Part shown: in pieces, positions 42,893-53,779 of the stretch
Numbering within the stretch: position 1 is the stretch's first letter
How the letters are laid out: the number at the start of each line of letters is the position of its first letter
Notes under the pieces: model-generated
The model's input: the letters and a program-made list of their open reading frames with translations, nothing else
Database searches by the model: none
What the model was told of the DNA's origin: nothing
From: Glaciozyma antarctica PI12
Lineage: Eukaryota; Basidiomycota; Microbotryomycetes; Kriegeriales; Camptobasidiaceae
Reading direction: 5' to 3'
DNA length: 64,000 bases
Assembly: GCA_002917775.1 (NCBI GenBank)
Contig: KZ627161.1
Coordinates: 4,890-68,889 of the forward strand
Program-made: the position numbers and the translations under genes

Positions 42893-45800
42893 ATGGCGCC
42901 CTTGCACGATACCCGCCTCCTCAGCAACCTCATCAAAACCGAGAAGGAAGCGCAGACCTCGTACGTACTCTCCACGCACAACGCCGCCTCTTCCAAGAGA
43001 GGCCGAACCGAGCTGATGTGACGCCGTTCGCAGGTTCAAGGCCTGGACGCGGGATGCAGCGAGTGCGAGTGCGGCGTTGAGTGCGTGGAGCGTGGCGGAC
43101 TCGGGGGATACGCAGGACTTGATGGTGAGTTCGGCGAAGGGTTAAAGGGCTTAGGGCGGAGCTGGATTGAGCGGGGTCGGTTGTGGGGGGGTTGTTTGGA
43201 GGTGGCGGGCTGATGGAAGGGTGTCGGGCGTGCTCGCGCCTCTAAGGAGTGGGGGGGAGGGAAAGGGGGAGGCAGGCTGCTCAGGCCGGAGCTCAGGAGA
43301 AACGGGGCACGTCGTTCGGCGGATAGCTGGGTGAGGAGACCTCACTCGGCTTGCACCGATACTGACGTATCTTGCACCTTGTGTGGTTCCTGCGAGTTGG
43401 CCGTACCCACGCAGCAAGGTGCCTGAAGGCTGGTTGGGTGCTGCTCAGCACTTCGAAAGACGCTGTGCGCGAGAGCCTCGCATGCTTCGTTCGATCTTGA
43501 GCTTGCAGTCTTCTCACCTACACCGTCGTTGAGCGTTTACCTTGTTACCGAGGCGTTAGGGAAGGACGTTGAAAGGACACGCACGCAATCGTCTTGGCGA
43601 CAGCTGGAGAGCAACGGCAAGCAGCTCGGCTCCTTCGCGTTCGGCGTGCTTGTCCCCTTGGCTTGCCCTGCGCCTTTGCGACGAGAGACGCACCTTCAGT
43701 TTACCGCGACCCTTGCTGACACCCCATTCCTCCATCAGGACATCTCAATTCGGATCTCGCAACTCCTCGCCGCCTGCGCAGGCTCTCAACGCGCCTACCT
43801 CCACGCCCTCTCAGCCTACCGCATCTCGCTCAAGGACGTTCTCGACCGCGAAATGGCGATCAAGACCGTCGTGCGCGATCGCGAGATTCTTGTCGGACGG
43901 CTCATCAAGCTCGGGAACAAGAAGCCGGCGGATTCGGCGCTCGATAGTCATCAGCAGAAGCTCGAGGATGCTCAGCGAGAGTTGACGGCTTGCGAAGGTA
44001 CGTGGTAGCTTTGTCCGAGATGCTTTTAGGAGCTGACGCAGGACATCGCAGCATATCTGCAGGACGAGGAAGCGGCGCTCACGGGAGTCAAGCGGAGGAC
44101 GTTCCGCGAAGCTTTGGCGATGCGGATGAAGAGCATGGGCGAGCTCGGCAAGGTCATGGAGGACAGCGCTCGCGAAGCCATCGAGCTGCTTTCTCAACTC
44201 GGCCAACGTGCGTTCTTCTTTTCGGCTCGGCGGACTTCGCTGATTGAGCGGCACACAGGCTACCCCGAGGATCTCCACTATCCCAGCTACCCTGACGACC
44301 TCGGCTCCGCCGCTGGAGACTCGATCACCCCTTCCCATTCGGCCTCGCAAGCGCTCTCTCGCACCTCGTCCAACTCCTCCTTCTCCGACGACGACACGCC
44401 CTACCGCGAGCTCACCATCCCCGCCCCTCACAAGCTCACGAACGGCACCCTTCCCGAACTCCCCTCCGCACCCCGCGACCGTCGCATCAGCACCATGACC
44501 TCCTCCTCCCTCCCTCGGGCGCGCTCCCCTCCCGCCGTTCGCCCCATCTTCCCCATCCCCACCGCTCCAGGCCCCGCCACAGGACCCTCTTTCGACATCC
44601 CTCGAGCTCCGGCGCACGTCAGCACTCGCGCGCCGAACGACGATTCTTCCGACGAGGAGGACGCGCGGGAGTACCTTGCGCACACGACGGTGCCGGGACC
44701 TCGAGCGTCGATGTATCGCGTTCAGTCGCCTGTGGGCCGATTGCATCGACAGACGCAGTCGGAGACGTCGTCGATTACGGAGCGTGGCGCGGGCAAGAGT
44801 CCTCGGCGAGGATCGTTCTTCGGAGGAATCGCGGCGCTGTTCAAGAAGAAAAAGAGCTTTGAGGAGCCGGCTTCGGCGAGCGCGTGGGAGACGAGGACGG
44901 ATCGGCATGTGTTTGCTACGAAGAGGGGGACGCATGTTGTGGGGAAGACGCAGGAAGACGAGTCGGATGAGGACGACATGCCGCAGAATGTCGTGCGCGT
45001 CGTCAACGATCCTCAGGCGAGGCTTAAGGCGCTTAGCGACGTCGGGACGAAGCCCAAGTTGGAGAAGAAGAGGAGGACGCACGAGAAGGCGATGAGCGAT
45101 ATTGGGGTCGCGCCGTCGGGAATGCCGGCGATGAGGGCTTTCCCTACGAGTACGTTGTTGAGTCCTGCGTCGGGCGCGCAAGAGGAGGCGGTCGTCAAGA
45201 AGCGGAAGAAGAAGGTCTCGACGGCGACGGTTCCTGCAACGGCTCCTACGACGCTCGTCCTCTCCCCCAACGGCGAACCCTACTCCTCGAAATCTCAAGC
45301 CGCCGACCTTTCTCGTTCCAACACCATCACCACGATCGGAACGACCGCAACGACGGGGACGATCAAGCGGAAGCGCAAGAAGGTCATCTCGACTCCCCCT
45401 CTCCCGATCCCCACCGCCGCCGACCTCGCTTCCTCCCTCCCCTCCGCTCGCTCCGACGCCACTCTCTACGGCAAGCTCGACGAGCCCGTCCAGGTCGAAC
45501 CGCACGTCCAAATCCCTCGCAAGGCGCCCAAGAGCCTCGCTACGGCTGTGACGCGCGAGAAGAAGGACCACGCGCTTCATGGGAATGGGAACTGGGTCGC
45601 GGTGGCGGGGACGGAGGGGAAGAAGGCTTCGGCGCCGAGGAAGGTGCCGCAGGGGGGTGAGCAGGAGGAGAGCTTGATGAGTATCGTCGAGCGTGAGGTG
45701 AATGGGGTCGCAGAGGAGACGTCGAGGAAGTACGGTCCCAAGACGCCCGCGAAGGAGGACGTGGCGATCCCCCGCCCTCAGTCGTCGTTGACGATGCCAG

Positions 45801-46141
45801 GACTCGTCAAGCGCAAGTCGGTTCGTCTCGCCGAAGGACCCTACCTCGCTCCTCCCTCCTCCCACTCCCCTCCCTCCTCCATCCGCTCCGACCCTCTCTC
45901 CGCCAATTCAGCACCTCGACACGGGATCCTCGTCAACAACGGTCGACCGCTCTCGTCGGCGACGTTGGGGAATGGGGACGCGAGTGCGTGGGAGACGAGG
46001 TTGACGACGGGGAGAGGGACGGCGGGGGCTGATAGCTCGGATGAGGATGAGGGGTACAGTGCTGCGAGGAGGCAGTTTGCGAAGGGGACGAGCAAGTTGG
46101 ACAGCTGGATTGGAGGAAAGGGGAAGGGGAGGGAGGTGTGA
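42893..46141 (+). CDS. Eisosome component, Pil1/Lsp1-like BAR-type protein
   Basis: Five exons: 42893-42960, 43034-43124, 43739-43997, 44052-44207, 44259-46141; 2457 nt, 818 residues in frame. The N-terminal helical region reads LLSNLIKTEKEAQTSFKAW, ISQLLAACAGSQRAYLHAL, DREILVGRLIKLGNKKPAD, HQQKLEDAQRELTACEAYLQ and AALTGVKRRTFREALAMRMK. That helix pattern, with the L-DAQREL and KRRTF-EAL motifs, matches the Pil1/Lsp1 family, which bends the plasma membrane into eisosome furrows. The remaining 550 or so residues are a disordered, Ser/Pro/Lys-rich tail, far longer than in yeast Pil1 (about 340 residues), so this is an extended relative rather than a strict orthologue. Intron 2 (43125-43738) is unusually long at 614 nt. 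Confidence 0.72.
43125..43738 (+). other. Long intron (614 nt) of the Pil1-like gene
   Basis: Starts GTGAGT, ends CTTGCTGACACCCCATTCCTCCATCAG in two printed parts: branch GCTGAC and acceptor CAG. It is the longest intron in the window. I see no coding frame in it that I can support, and no confident snoRNA. Confidence 0.7.
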
Positions 46142-46424
46142 TGGCTTCGGCGCCGGTTCTTTTACGTTATCCTATAGTATCCCCCGTATCGGTTCTCTTA
46201 TACTCTTCGTACTCTGTTGTAAATACGCTCAGTACGTTGGAAGAAACGAAGTCGTCGTCGTCGTCTCGCAGCCGTGAGCCAACTTGGGCGCCGTCGCGCG
46301 GATGCTTAATCACTTAACCCTCCTCCCCTCCCTCACTTCCTCCTCCCCTTCCCAGGACTCGAGTACCTCCCCACTCAGTCTCCCCCTTTTCCACCCGCTT
46401 TCAACCTAGCAGCTCTCGCCCACG

Positions 46425-48448
46425 ATGAGCTCCAACGCCGGCAGTGCGCCCGCTCCTTCTAAACGCCCATTTAGAACCCCACTAACCCTCCCTCCCTCCC
46501 TCTCTGCCAGTCGGTATCGCCAACCTCCCCAACCAGAGGCACAAGATTGGTGAGTCTCTTCGCTCCTTCAGGCGCGCGGGAGGAGGAGGACGAACGAAGC
46601 CTGCGCGAACGAGGTGCTAACGACTTGAACCCTCTCCCTCCCCTGTGCGCAGTTGCTAAGCGTGGCGGCCACTTTACGCTGATGGTGGTGGGAGAGAGTG
46701 GACTGGGAAAGACGACGCTCATGTGAGTCTCGTTGGGAGCTTCGTCGAGGGTGACCGTTGGCGCTTCGACGTGTCCGTGCGCAGCTGGCGGGGAGGGTGG
46801 AGGGCTATGGGGAGCAGGCAGGATGGAAGCTAACAAAGTGTGGTGCTGCAGCAACACTCTCTTTTCGACTGAGCTGGCAGCAGTCAAGGATTACTCGCGT
46901 CGCTTCGTCAAGCAGATGGACAAGACGACCGAGATTGGTGAGTCCCTACCTCCTCCCGTGTGCCGTTCTACAAGATTGGCGCACGTCCTATTGCTCAGTA
47001 AAGCTCCCTGGCCGATGGGGAGGACTGGAGAGCCCTGAAGCGAGGAGAGGAGCTGACGACCCCGCGCTCCCGCAGACATCATCAAGGCTGAGGCTCGAGC
47101 TGAAGCAGTTCAAGGTCAAGCTCACCGTGATCGACACGCCCGGCTTTGGAGACTACGTCAACAACCGCGACTCGTGGATGCCCATCATCGACTTCATCGT
47201 GCGCTCCCTCGCTCCCTCTCCGCGTCGCTCCTAGCTGACCCCCGCGCAGGACGACCAACACGAGTCCTTCATGCGCCAGGAGCAGCAGCCTCAGCGTGGA
47301 GAGAAGCTCGACATGCGTGTGCACGCTTGTCTCTACTTCATTCGTCCCACCGGACACACGTACGTCCCGTCTCGACCTTTGTTCGTGCGACGCAGAGCTG
47401 ATTGTCGTACGCAGGCTCAAACCTCTCGACATCGAGATCATGAAGCGCCTCGGAACGCGCGTCAACCTGATCCCCATCGTCGCCAAGGCCGACACGCTCA
47501 CTCCCTCGGATCTCGCCCAGTTCAAGCAGCGCGTACGTTCTCCTCCCCTCTCCCCCAGCCTAGCGCCTAACACTACGACTTTGCAGATCCGCGAAGTGAT
47601 TCAAGCGCAGGGAATTCGCGTCTACTCGCCTCCCGTTGAGACGGACGACGAGGCGTCGGCTGAGCACGCGCGTATCCTCAACGCCGCCATGCCGTTCTCG
47701 ATCATTGGAAGCACGCAGGACGTGCAGACGGCCGATGGGAGGACGGTCAAGGGAAGGGAGTACCTCTGGGGAGTCACCGAGGGTGCGTTCCGTTTCTGTT
47801 TTCGTGGAGGTGCGGGGGCTGACTTGGTTGCAGTCGAGAACGAGGAGCACTGCGATTTCAAGAAGTTGCGCTCGCTGCTTATTCGCACGCACATGCTCGA
47901 TTTGATCGCCACGTCGGAGGAGTCGCACTACGAGAACTACCGTCAGGCGCAGATGGAGACGCGCAAGTTCGGGTGAGTCCTCGCTTCGTTCCTTGCGCCG
48001 AGTAGGGCTGATGAAGGACGCAGAGAGCCCAAGGTCAAGAAGGTTGAGAACCCCAAGTTCAAGGAGGAGGAGGAGGCTGTGAGTACTTTTCTCTGCTTGC
48101 GAGGGCGGGACTGACGAGAGAGCGATCGCAGCTTCGCAAGCGGTTCACCGAGCAGGTCAAGATGGAGGAAGCTCGTTTCAGGCAATGGGGTCCGTCCTTC
48201 CTCTCCCTATCCTCGCCATCGCTGACCCCACCTCGCGACCAGAGCAGCACCTCATCGCCGAGCGCGATCGTCTCAACAAGGATCTCGAGCAAGCTCATGG
48301 GTGCGTTCTTCCGCCTTCTTCGCCCCGACCTCACTAACGACGCTCGCACAGATCCATCAAGAGCCTCGAAGTCGAGCTCGACTCGCTCGGCGGCGGGCAA
48401 TCCAGCTACGGCTCCACTGCGAGCAGAGGCACGGCAGGTCGTCGCTAG
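46425..48448 (+). CDS. CDC12: Septin Cdc12
   Basis: Thirteen exons: 46425-46443, 46511-46549, 46653-46722, 46852-46937, 47076-47198, 47250-47359, 47415-47532, 47587-47782, 47834-47972, 48024-48078, 48132-48189, 48243-48300, 48352-48448; about 388 residues. GTPase motifs: GESGLGKTT (P-loop), DTPGFGD (G3), AKAD (G4). Septin signatures: GIANLPNQRHKI, DFIDDQHESFMRQEQQP, HACLYFIRPTGHTLKPLDIE and YLWGVTEVENEEHCDFKKLR. The C-terminal coiled coil reads LRKRFTEQVKMEEARFRQWE and LIAERDRLNKDLEQAHG. The order and spacing match yeast Cdc12 more closely than Cdc3, Cdc10 or Cdc11. Septins form filaments at the bud neck and septum. One extra G near 47092-47093 (AEGLEL region) breaks the frame in exon 5; the exon sum is one base over. 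Confidence 0.92.
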
Positions 48449-50922
48449 TTCGATCGCTCCCTCTCTTTCGCATCCCCCTCGTCGTTTTTCGTTTAGTCGC
48501 CCTTCCTTCCATAGTCCCGAATACTCATACCCTCTTGCCCTTTTCACCTGCCGTCTTGCTCTCGATCGATTCGCAAGAGAGAGCGCGCGTCGGCGCCGTT
48601 GAGACCCGGAGCTCGGTGTCAGGAACGCTGGTTGATGAGATCCGTACGATTCTCTGAGATGCCAGATGGCCGACGCGGATGGATTCGAGCCCTTTGAGAT
48701 CGGGAGAAAGAGAGGAGAGCGAGAGTCATTTGAGGAGGTCCTTTAAGGGTTTGATTGAGCCCCTGCCGCCGCGAAATCACTCGAAAATCACTCGACGGTA
48801 CTGGAAACACTTTTGGTTCGATTTGGTGTCGACAACCTCGTTCAGTTTCGTTGGTTCTGCGTGTCGTTCCGTAGTCCAGCTATCCCACCGACCTCGCACC
48901 GGGTTGTAGAAGGAGCGCTACTTTTCTCCTCACCGAATCCCCCTCTCCTCGCACTCTCGCTCGCTCCAAGCTGCCCACCTTCGCCGACACGAAGCTCCTC
49001 CCGCTCCTCGTGCATTCCCAGCAGCTACTCCCAGCCACACCAGCTCTGGGAGCCATTCCATTCGAACACCCTCGGCGAGCGAAGGCGTATGACCAAGAAC
49101 GGGCAACTCTCCTCTTCCAGGACTCCTCGGGCGTTCTCAAGAAGAATTTCAGAGCGCACAACGTGTTTTAGAAGAGAGGTGGAGGACGTTCGGAGTGAGT
49201 TGAGGGGCTCGCCAGCCGGTTCTCTGGCGCGTCTCGCACCCGGGGCTCTCAAGTTTGGAGGACAGGGACGCGGGGCTGTGTTGGAGCTCCTAAGAGCGGA
49301 CGTGCGAGAGCAGGAGGAACTTTGATAACCTCCTTTGAGGACGGACGTGGGCAAGCGATAGTGCTGGGTACGTCACCCATTTGAGGAACAAGCGAGGGAC
49401 CACTCGAATCGCGCTCCTGCAACTCTTTTGGTGTCGAGGGAATCTATGTAGCGAGGTGGGGGGGGGGGAGGAGGACTCGCGTCCTTGGGGGCACACCGTT
49501 GGGTCTGTCGTTCAGGCCTCGGTGGGAGGGTGAGCGCGGTCGAGCGACGCTGCGAGTTCGAGAGGATGAAGGGGACGTCGCTCCTCTCGTCTTTCGCCAG
49601 ACACCCCGGGGTCTTTTGAGCCGCAAAAGACGCCTTCGCAAGGTCGTCCTCGTAGTTGTTTGCAGCAGTTGTCGCTCTTTCGCTCTCTCGCAGTTCCCGC
49701 ATAAACAAATCGTAGGCCTCCCCGACGCGCTCAATCGCTCCTCGGTCTGCTCGATTCGAAAGGGATCTCACCGCCCTCGCGACAGCTGCGAAGGCACGAA
49801 CGTGTCTCGAATCAAACACTTTCACGCGGAGAGGAGAGCGTCAGGGAGGAGGACAGGTTGCGAAGGTGGAACCAGAAGTCGTCGTATCGCTGTTTTACTC
49901 ATCGAGGACGCTCATCGCGGCTTTGCGGGGATGCAGGAGGAAGGAGAGGAAGCTCGAGTCAACTAGTGCAGGTGCTTAGCCGCCGTGGTGAGGCGGGGGG
50001 AAACGGGGGATTACGTTCTCAAAGGAGCTATCTCAGGCTATCGCGCAACTTGACGTCGAGGTCGCAAAGGATAGTCAAGATCACAGGATCGTCTTACGCT
50101 CTCTCGTTGATCGCCTTTGCGCCTGCGAAGCAATGGAGGACGGTCGACGGTCTCGGCCTGGTTCGCGCGATTCGCGGGGAGAAGGTTCGATGGCGTCCTT
50201 CCTTTGCGGCGTCTGCTTCTCAAAAGGCCTCAGCTGGACGCGCATGGTGGTTTTCGGTCTGGACCAGCGTGCGGGTCAACGGTTCAACAGGCTGAGGCGA
50301 AAGGGCGCAGGACCAAACGACGGAGCGCCTCCTCTTGAGCTCAAGGCGGCGTCGCGCTCTGAAGAAAGTTGGAGCTGGAAGCTTATACTAGTGCAGCTGG
50401 CAGCGTATACTCTCCTAGCTGGTAGAGTGCTGCTGCTGCAAGTCGAGAACTGCTTAAATTGGAGCCCAGCGAACAAAGTTCTGAAACGGGGCGAGTCGAA
50501 TCTTGTCTCGCCTGGCTGCAGTTGACCTGCTCTCTCTCTCTCCCTCTCTCGTCCCCTCCCTCCATAACTCTGGCCAGCACTCGCCAGCACTCAACAGCAT
50601 CCACCGCACTAGTAGCCACCAACTCGCCTTAGTCGAATCGCCCTCAAGCCAGCGCCACGCCCGCCACCACGGCTCCATCAGCACCGCTACACTCTCTCCC
50701 TCTCCCTCTCCCTCCGCCGCCGCCTTCAACGCACCGTCAATCCAGTCGAACGTACTCCTAAGGACTTTCCACACCATCGGCAACGCCTTCGACGCTGTCT
50801 TCGTACCGTCTCGACCCCTCGACCCCCTTTCCAGCCGCTCCGAATCCAAGCCCCCCCTCTTTCCGCCCAGGCTCGACCCATCTCTCCCGCCCTTTACGAC
50901 GTATCCCACCCTACTCTACACG
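48449..50922. other. Gene-poor region, about 2.5 kb
   Basis: No intact gene could be built. A coding-looking minus-strand block at 49373-50110 is listed separately. The rest, 48449-49370, has open frames without signatures. The last 300 bp is pyrimidine-rich and should be the leader of the zinc-finger gene. Confidence 0.45.
49373..50110 (-). pseudogene. Coding-looking block of unknown identity, gene or relic
   Basis: On the minus strand three pieces read like protein: ILTILCDLDVKLRDSL near 50090-50040, RYDDFWFHLRNL near 49890-49855, and an open frame from about 49810 giving HVRAFAAVARAVRSLSNRAD, RVGEAYDLFMRELRES and NNYEDDLAKASFAAQ, ending at 49373 after a poly-Pro run. A CAG acceptor at about 49894 precedes RYDDFW. 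Stops interrupt the space between pieces, and no ATG start could be placed. It may be an intact gene with introns I failed to place, or a decaying one. No family recognised. Confidence 0.3.
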
Positions 50923-52813
50923 ATGCCTGCACCAGTCTACATTGGCAGACGGGAGAACGGCTTTGCTGAGTGAGTCCCCATTCGGCCCCTCAAGTCTTGG
51001 GCCCACGCCATTGTACGCCAACTTCCGCCCGATCAGGGGTTACGAAGGGGGCCGTGGAGATGAAGGGAGATGAAGGGATCAGTGCTCGTGCTGTTGCTCC
51101 TCGACCCGCCACCCTCGTCGTCGTCGTCGTCGTCGCCACTCAATTATTGGGGTGACCGACCATCTTGCTGACTCCCACCCCACGCTGCAGTCCCACCCGT
51201 TCTCCACTCCTCCATCCAGCCCTCAGTACCTCCCTCTCCAGGTCGTTCGGCCTAAATTCCCCCTTCAGCCTCTCCGCCCTCTCGTCGTCCCTCACCCACC
51301 TCTCCTCCTCCCCCGGCTTCTCCAACATGGGCATGTCCCTCGGTCGTTCGTTCGAGGAACGCCCCAAGCTCGAAGCTCAGTTCTTCCGCAACTTCTCCTG
51401 CTGCGGACTCGACTTGCAGGACTTGCATGGCCTCCTCGAGCACTTTGAGGAGTGCCATGTCGCGTTCGAGGACGACGGAGCGACCGACGGCGGGATGGAG
51501 GTCGAGATGGAGATGGACGACGGAGGGAGCGAGGGAACGATCTCGGGACCGCCTAGCCCGCGCATGCTGCAGGGTGGTCCTCCTCGTTCAGTCTACGAGC
51601 TCAAGAAGAGCGCCCTCTCGTCGTTCGAGACCGGAACCTCCCCCACCTCCCCCGCCTCCGCCAACCTTCACCTCGATCAAGGCATGGAGCTAGATATGGA
51701 CATGGACGACACTCCTCCCTTCCAGCTGCACACGCCGCACCAAACTCTCTCGTCCCACGCCTCGACGTCCTCCCTCTCCTCGGCCAACTCTTCCGCCGCC
51801 TTGCCCCCTCCGATGTCGGCGTTCGACAGCCCTCTCCCCTCCCTCCAATCGAGCAAGAAGAAGTTCAGCACCGCGATGAACCCAGCGTCGATGCGCGGTA
51901 TCGGCGGCATGGGCATGGGCGGAATGATGGGACTCGACGCTCTCGCCGCCGCGCGCGCCGCTTCCGCCTACTCGACCCCCGACTCTTCCATCCCCGGTAC
52001 TCCCGTCATGGAGGAGATCCCTGGCGGAGGCGTCGATGGCCTCTTCTCGGTCCCCGCCAACTCGCTCCACAACAACCCCGTCATCAACCCTCATCTCGGC
52101 CTCGCCCCCTCCCTCCTCTTCCCCGGTACTCCCGCCGACTCTCCGCCTTCAGATAGCGGTTCGAACGCCGATGGATCGCAGTCGAATGGCAGCGGGAGGG
52201 ATTCGACGGACGGGACGCCCGTCGCGCCTCTTAGCGCTCTACCGTCGGCGCTTCATCCGCTCGGAACGGGCGTGCAGATCTCCCCGAGTGGAAGGCCGTA
52301 CACCCCTCCGAGCGAGAAGCCGTTCAAGTGCTCCGTCGCCGGGTGCGATAAGAGCTACAAGCAGCAGAACGGACTCAAGTACCATCGCCTGCATGGTCAT
52401 TGCAACCAGAACAACGTTGGGAAGGAGGGGATGGAGGCGCGCGGGGAGGGGAAGCCGTACGTTTGCCACGTTACGAGTTGCGGGAAGAGGTACAAGAAGT
52501 GAGTTGTCCTTTTCGCTCGTCGTCGTCGTCGCCGTTGCTGACCGACTTCCTCGCTCGCAGCATGAACGGCCTCCGCTACCACTACCAGCACTCGGGCGCG
52601 CACGGCGCCCTCGGTCTCCAGATGCTCGCCCAAGCCTGCCACCCTCCTCCTCAGTTCCCACCAGGCCACAAGCGCGCCACGACCGGATCGGCCTCGACGT
52701 CTCGCGCCGGATCACCGGCGCCGAGCTTGGGAACGGTCAGTCAGGCGAGTAGGCAGTCGAGCCCGGTTACAGCGTTTCCGACGAGGGGGTTGGGAGGAGT
52801 TGGGCTCGGTTGA
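50923..52813 (+). CDS. SFP1: C2H2 zinc-finger transcription factor, Sfp1-like
   Basis: Exons 50923-50969, 51191-52498, 52561-52813; 1608 nt, 535 residues in frame. Starts MPAPVYIGRRENGFAE. The second exon has a degenerate finger, FRNFSCCGLDLQDLHGLLEH with EECHVAFED. A long Ser/Gly/Met-rich middle leads to two C-terminal fingers: KPFKCSVAGCDKSYKQQNGL with KYHRLHGHC, and KPYVCHVTSCGKRYKKMNGL with RYHYQHSGAH. The paired C2H2 layout with KSYKQQNGLKYHRLHGH is that of yeast Sfp1, a nutrient-responsive activator of ribosomal-protein and ribosome-biogenesis genes. The orthologue's targets here are inferred. The first intron (221 nt) contains a (TCG)7 run. Confidence 0.82.
51115..51135 (+). repeat. 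(TCG)7 microsatellite
   Basis: Seven perfect TCG units in the first intron of the Sfp1-like gene. Confidence 0.9.
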
Positions 52814-53779
52814 GCGCGCGGCGACGATCGACGACGATACCCTTCACTGTAGCCTTCCTCCACTTTCCTATTCGCCTCTCTCTAGCCTCTCACGACTCGA
52901 CCGTAATCCGCCTCAACTCTCCTCGCCATCGTCCCCACTCTTTCCAACGGACGACCGAACCCTCGAAAAGGACGCCAACCCCTTCGTCCATGCCATCATC
53001 ACCTGTCCCACTACCCTCCCCATTCCCTACGACCACCTCCTCGTCCCATTCCCTACGACCCCCTCGTCGTTTAAGCGACGACCGCCCTCGCGACGATTTC
53101 GCCTCGCCCACCTCTCACCTGCGATTCAGCCCTAGAAGATTCCTCATGACCCCTCCCCCTTCCTCGTTCGACCTCTCCTTTTCCTCGTTCGACCTCTCGG
53201 TTTCTCCGGCGCTAGGAAGAGGGTGGGTCGTCGACGCGCGCGCGGGGGGATCGAGTTCGACGACGAAGGGACGGGCCGACGTGTTGCTTGTGCGAATGTT
53301 TTGTCTTTCCCCTCCCCCTTCTCTTTCGTACCTTTTCCCCCTACATACTCCCCTTCTCTATTCGTATTCCTCTCTCCCTCCCCTTCTCCGATAGCGACTC
53401 TTTTTTGGACCTCCTCTCCCCCTCGTCGGTTCCCCCCTCTCTCTCCCCGCTCCCACTTCCTTCCTTCGGCACTTCTGTAGCTTCTTGAAACCCCGAGTCA
53501 TTCATCGGTCTGCTGAGAGTGGTTCGAGGACGCTGTGGGTGGTTGGAGTGCGGAGGAGTCGCGAGGAGCGAGATAGTTGTGCGACGAGAGCTGAGGCTCT
53601 CCACGCAGGCGCGGAGCTCTGTGATAGTTCTTGCACGCTGTAGAGCTTTCGCTCGAGGATCCAGTTCGCGCAGAAGAGCTTCTACTCCTTTAGCTAGGAA
53701 GCACGAAGCAGGCTGTATGCTCTCGGAGTCGTCCTCCCCTCCAAGACGCGACTTCCTCCTCCTCCTCGTCGTCCTCGAA
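52814..53779. other. Intergenic region, 966 bp
   Basis: 3' flank of the zinc-finger gene and upstream region of the next plus-strand gene. Strongly pyrimidine-rich between 53300 and 53470. No gene seen. Confidence 0.5.

Noticed and set aside
43811-45865. 684-codon open frame antisense to the Pil1-like gene
   Set aside because: Arg/Leu-rich shadow of GC-rich codon use; no motif, no splice logic, and the plus-strand gene is well supported.
47076-47198. Programmed ribosomal frameshifting as the cause of the CDC12 and similar breaks
   Set aside because: No shared slippery motif, breaks go in both directions, and they occur in unrelated genes; indel error is simpler.
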